From the NCBI GenBank assembly GCA_003427395.1, contig BFEA01000628.1:735090-776720 (forward strand): a stretch of 41,631 bases of DNA. Direction: 5' to 3'. The notes beneath the pieces are model-generated. The model worked only from the letters and a program-made list of their open reading frames with translations, was not told the origin of the DNA and made no database searches. Within the stretch, counting starts at the first letter, position 1; each line of letters begins with the position of its first letter. The stretch comes from Chara braunii. Taxonomy: Eukaryota; Streptophyta; Charophyceae; Charales; Characeae. Position numbers and translations under genes: made by a program. Below, piece after piece: positions 41,324 through 41,631 of the stretch.

Positions 41324-41631
41324 CTGTGTATCTTTTGAACGCAGAATGGGCGGAATTCAACGCCCGTTCATCCGTTCAACTAGCCCCTGGACCCCCGTTG
41401 AATCGCGTTTAACGCGAAAACAGGGGTGCCACGGCGAATTCCGAAAAACGGAATTCGCGCGTTGGGCCTCGGACAAGTGGCCCTATGGGCCCGAACACTA
41501 AAAACAGTGAAAAAAATAAAACATTTTGACCCCTGTTAACAGGGTGGGGTGGCCAAACATGCCCCTCCCTTTCAAAAATCAAACTGCAAATGAAGCCCTT
41601 CAGGGGCTTTTTTTTTTTTTTTTTTTTTTTT
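41324..41631. other. unrelated hairpin-rich sequence to window end
   Basis: This replaces the integrase core. It contains a perfect 10-bp hairpin at 41434-41458 (GCGAATTCCG, loop AAAAA, CGGAATTCGC), a CGCGTT/AACGCG pair at 41404-41416, the 14-bp palindrome CCCTGTTAACAGGG at 41531-41544, and AAGCCC/GGGCTT (41593-41609) followed by a T run to the end. The last resembles a terminator-type hairpin but has no gene before it. It is probably the start of another inserted element. Confidence 0.6.

Noticed and set aside
41593-41631. Hairpin followed by T run as a bacterial-type terminator
   Set aside because: The sequence is eukaryotic, there is no gene just upstream, and the T run may simply be an A tail of an inserted element or a contig end.

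Overview
The window looks like nuclear DNA of a repeat-rich green-lineage eukaryote. Genes are sparse, mobile-element genes sit in long non-coding tracts, and microsatellites and tandem duplications are frequent. The mix (Ty3/gypsy retrotransposon, hAT-like insertions, a DUF7869-type transposase-like gene, a Ulp1 protease, a ParB-like plus methyltransferase-like gene, lineage-specific unknown families) resembles what I recall of charophyte algae. Chara is my best guess, but I cannot prove it here. No bacterial operon, tRNA, rRNA or CRISPR array was seen.

Layout. (1) 1-22.6 kb: a block bounded by a long imperfect inverted repeat. The left arm (about 1243-1892) reappears reverse-complemented at about 21790-22587. 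Between the arms, on the minus strand, are an Ulp1-type cysteine protease remnant (3258-4020, with a repetitive acidic region up to 5725) and a decayed gene (5795-9910) with a ParB-like domain followed by a methyltransferase-like region. On the plus strand are a broken DUF7869-like transposase gene (14557-17748), a pair of unknown paralogues (17846-18739 broken, 19208-20107 open) and a further unknown ORF (20368-20820). The non-coding parts hold minisatellites and many copies of a palindromic 22-bp motif: AAGTGCGA, a 6-nt spacer RTNNAY, then TCGCACTT. My main hypothesis is that this is a decayed, about 21-kb composite mobile element with long terminal inverted repeats. (2) 22.6-28.1 kb: the gag end of a Ty3/gypsy element on the minus strand, expanded by nested tandem duplications, with a primer-binding-site-like sequence and a possible LTR. 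(3) 28.1-30.6 kb: GA microsatellites and a non-LTR or Penelope-like reverse transcriptase fragment. (4) 30.7-37.8 kb: modules related to the left end of block 1, alternating with four tandem copies (two open, two broken) of an unknown minus-strand gene family. (5) 37.8-41.3 kb: a plus-strand Ty3/gypsy pol fragment (protease, reverse transcriptase with a mutated active site, RNase H, integrase zinc finger). It carries two short insertions with 8-bp target duplications. Unrelated hairpin-rich sequence follows to the end of the window.

Most protein genes carry in-frame stops or frameshifts. Most of the stops fit single C:G to T:A changes, as expected for silenced, cytosine-methylated repeats. 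Nothing here shows a working pathway. The genes are best read as parts of several mobile elements in different states of decay. All family names come from motif recognition by eye, without database searches.
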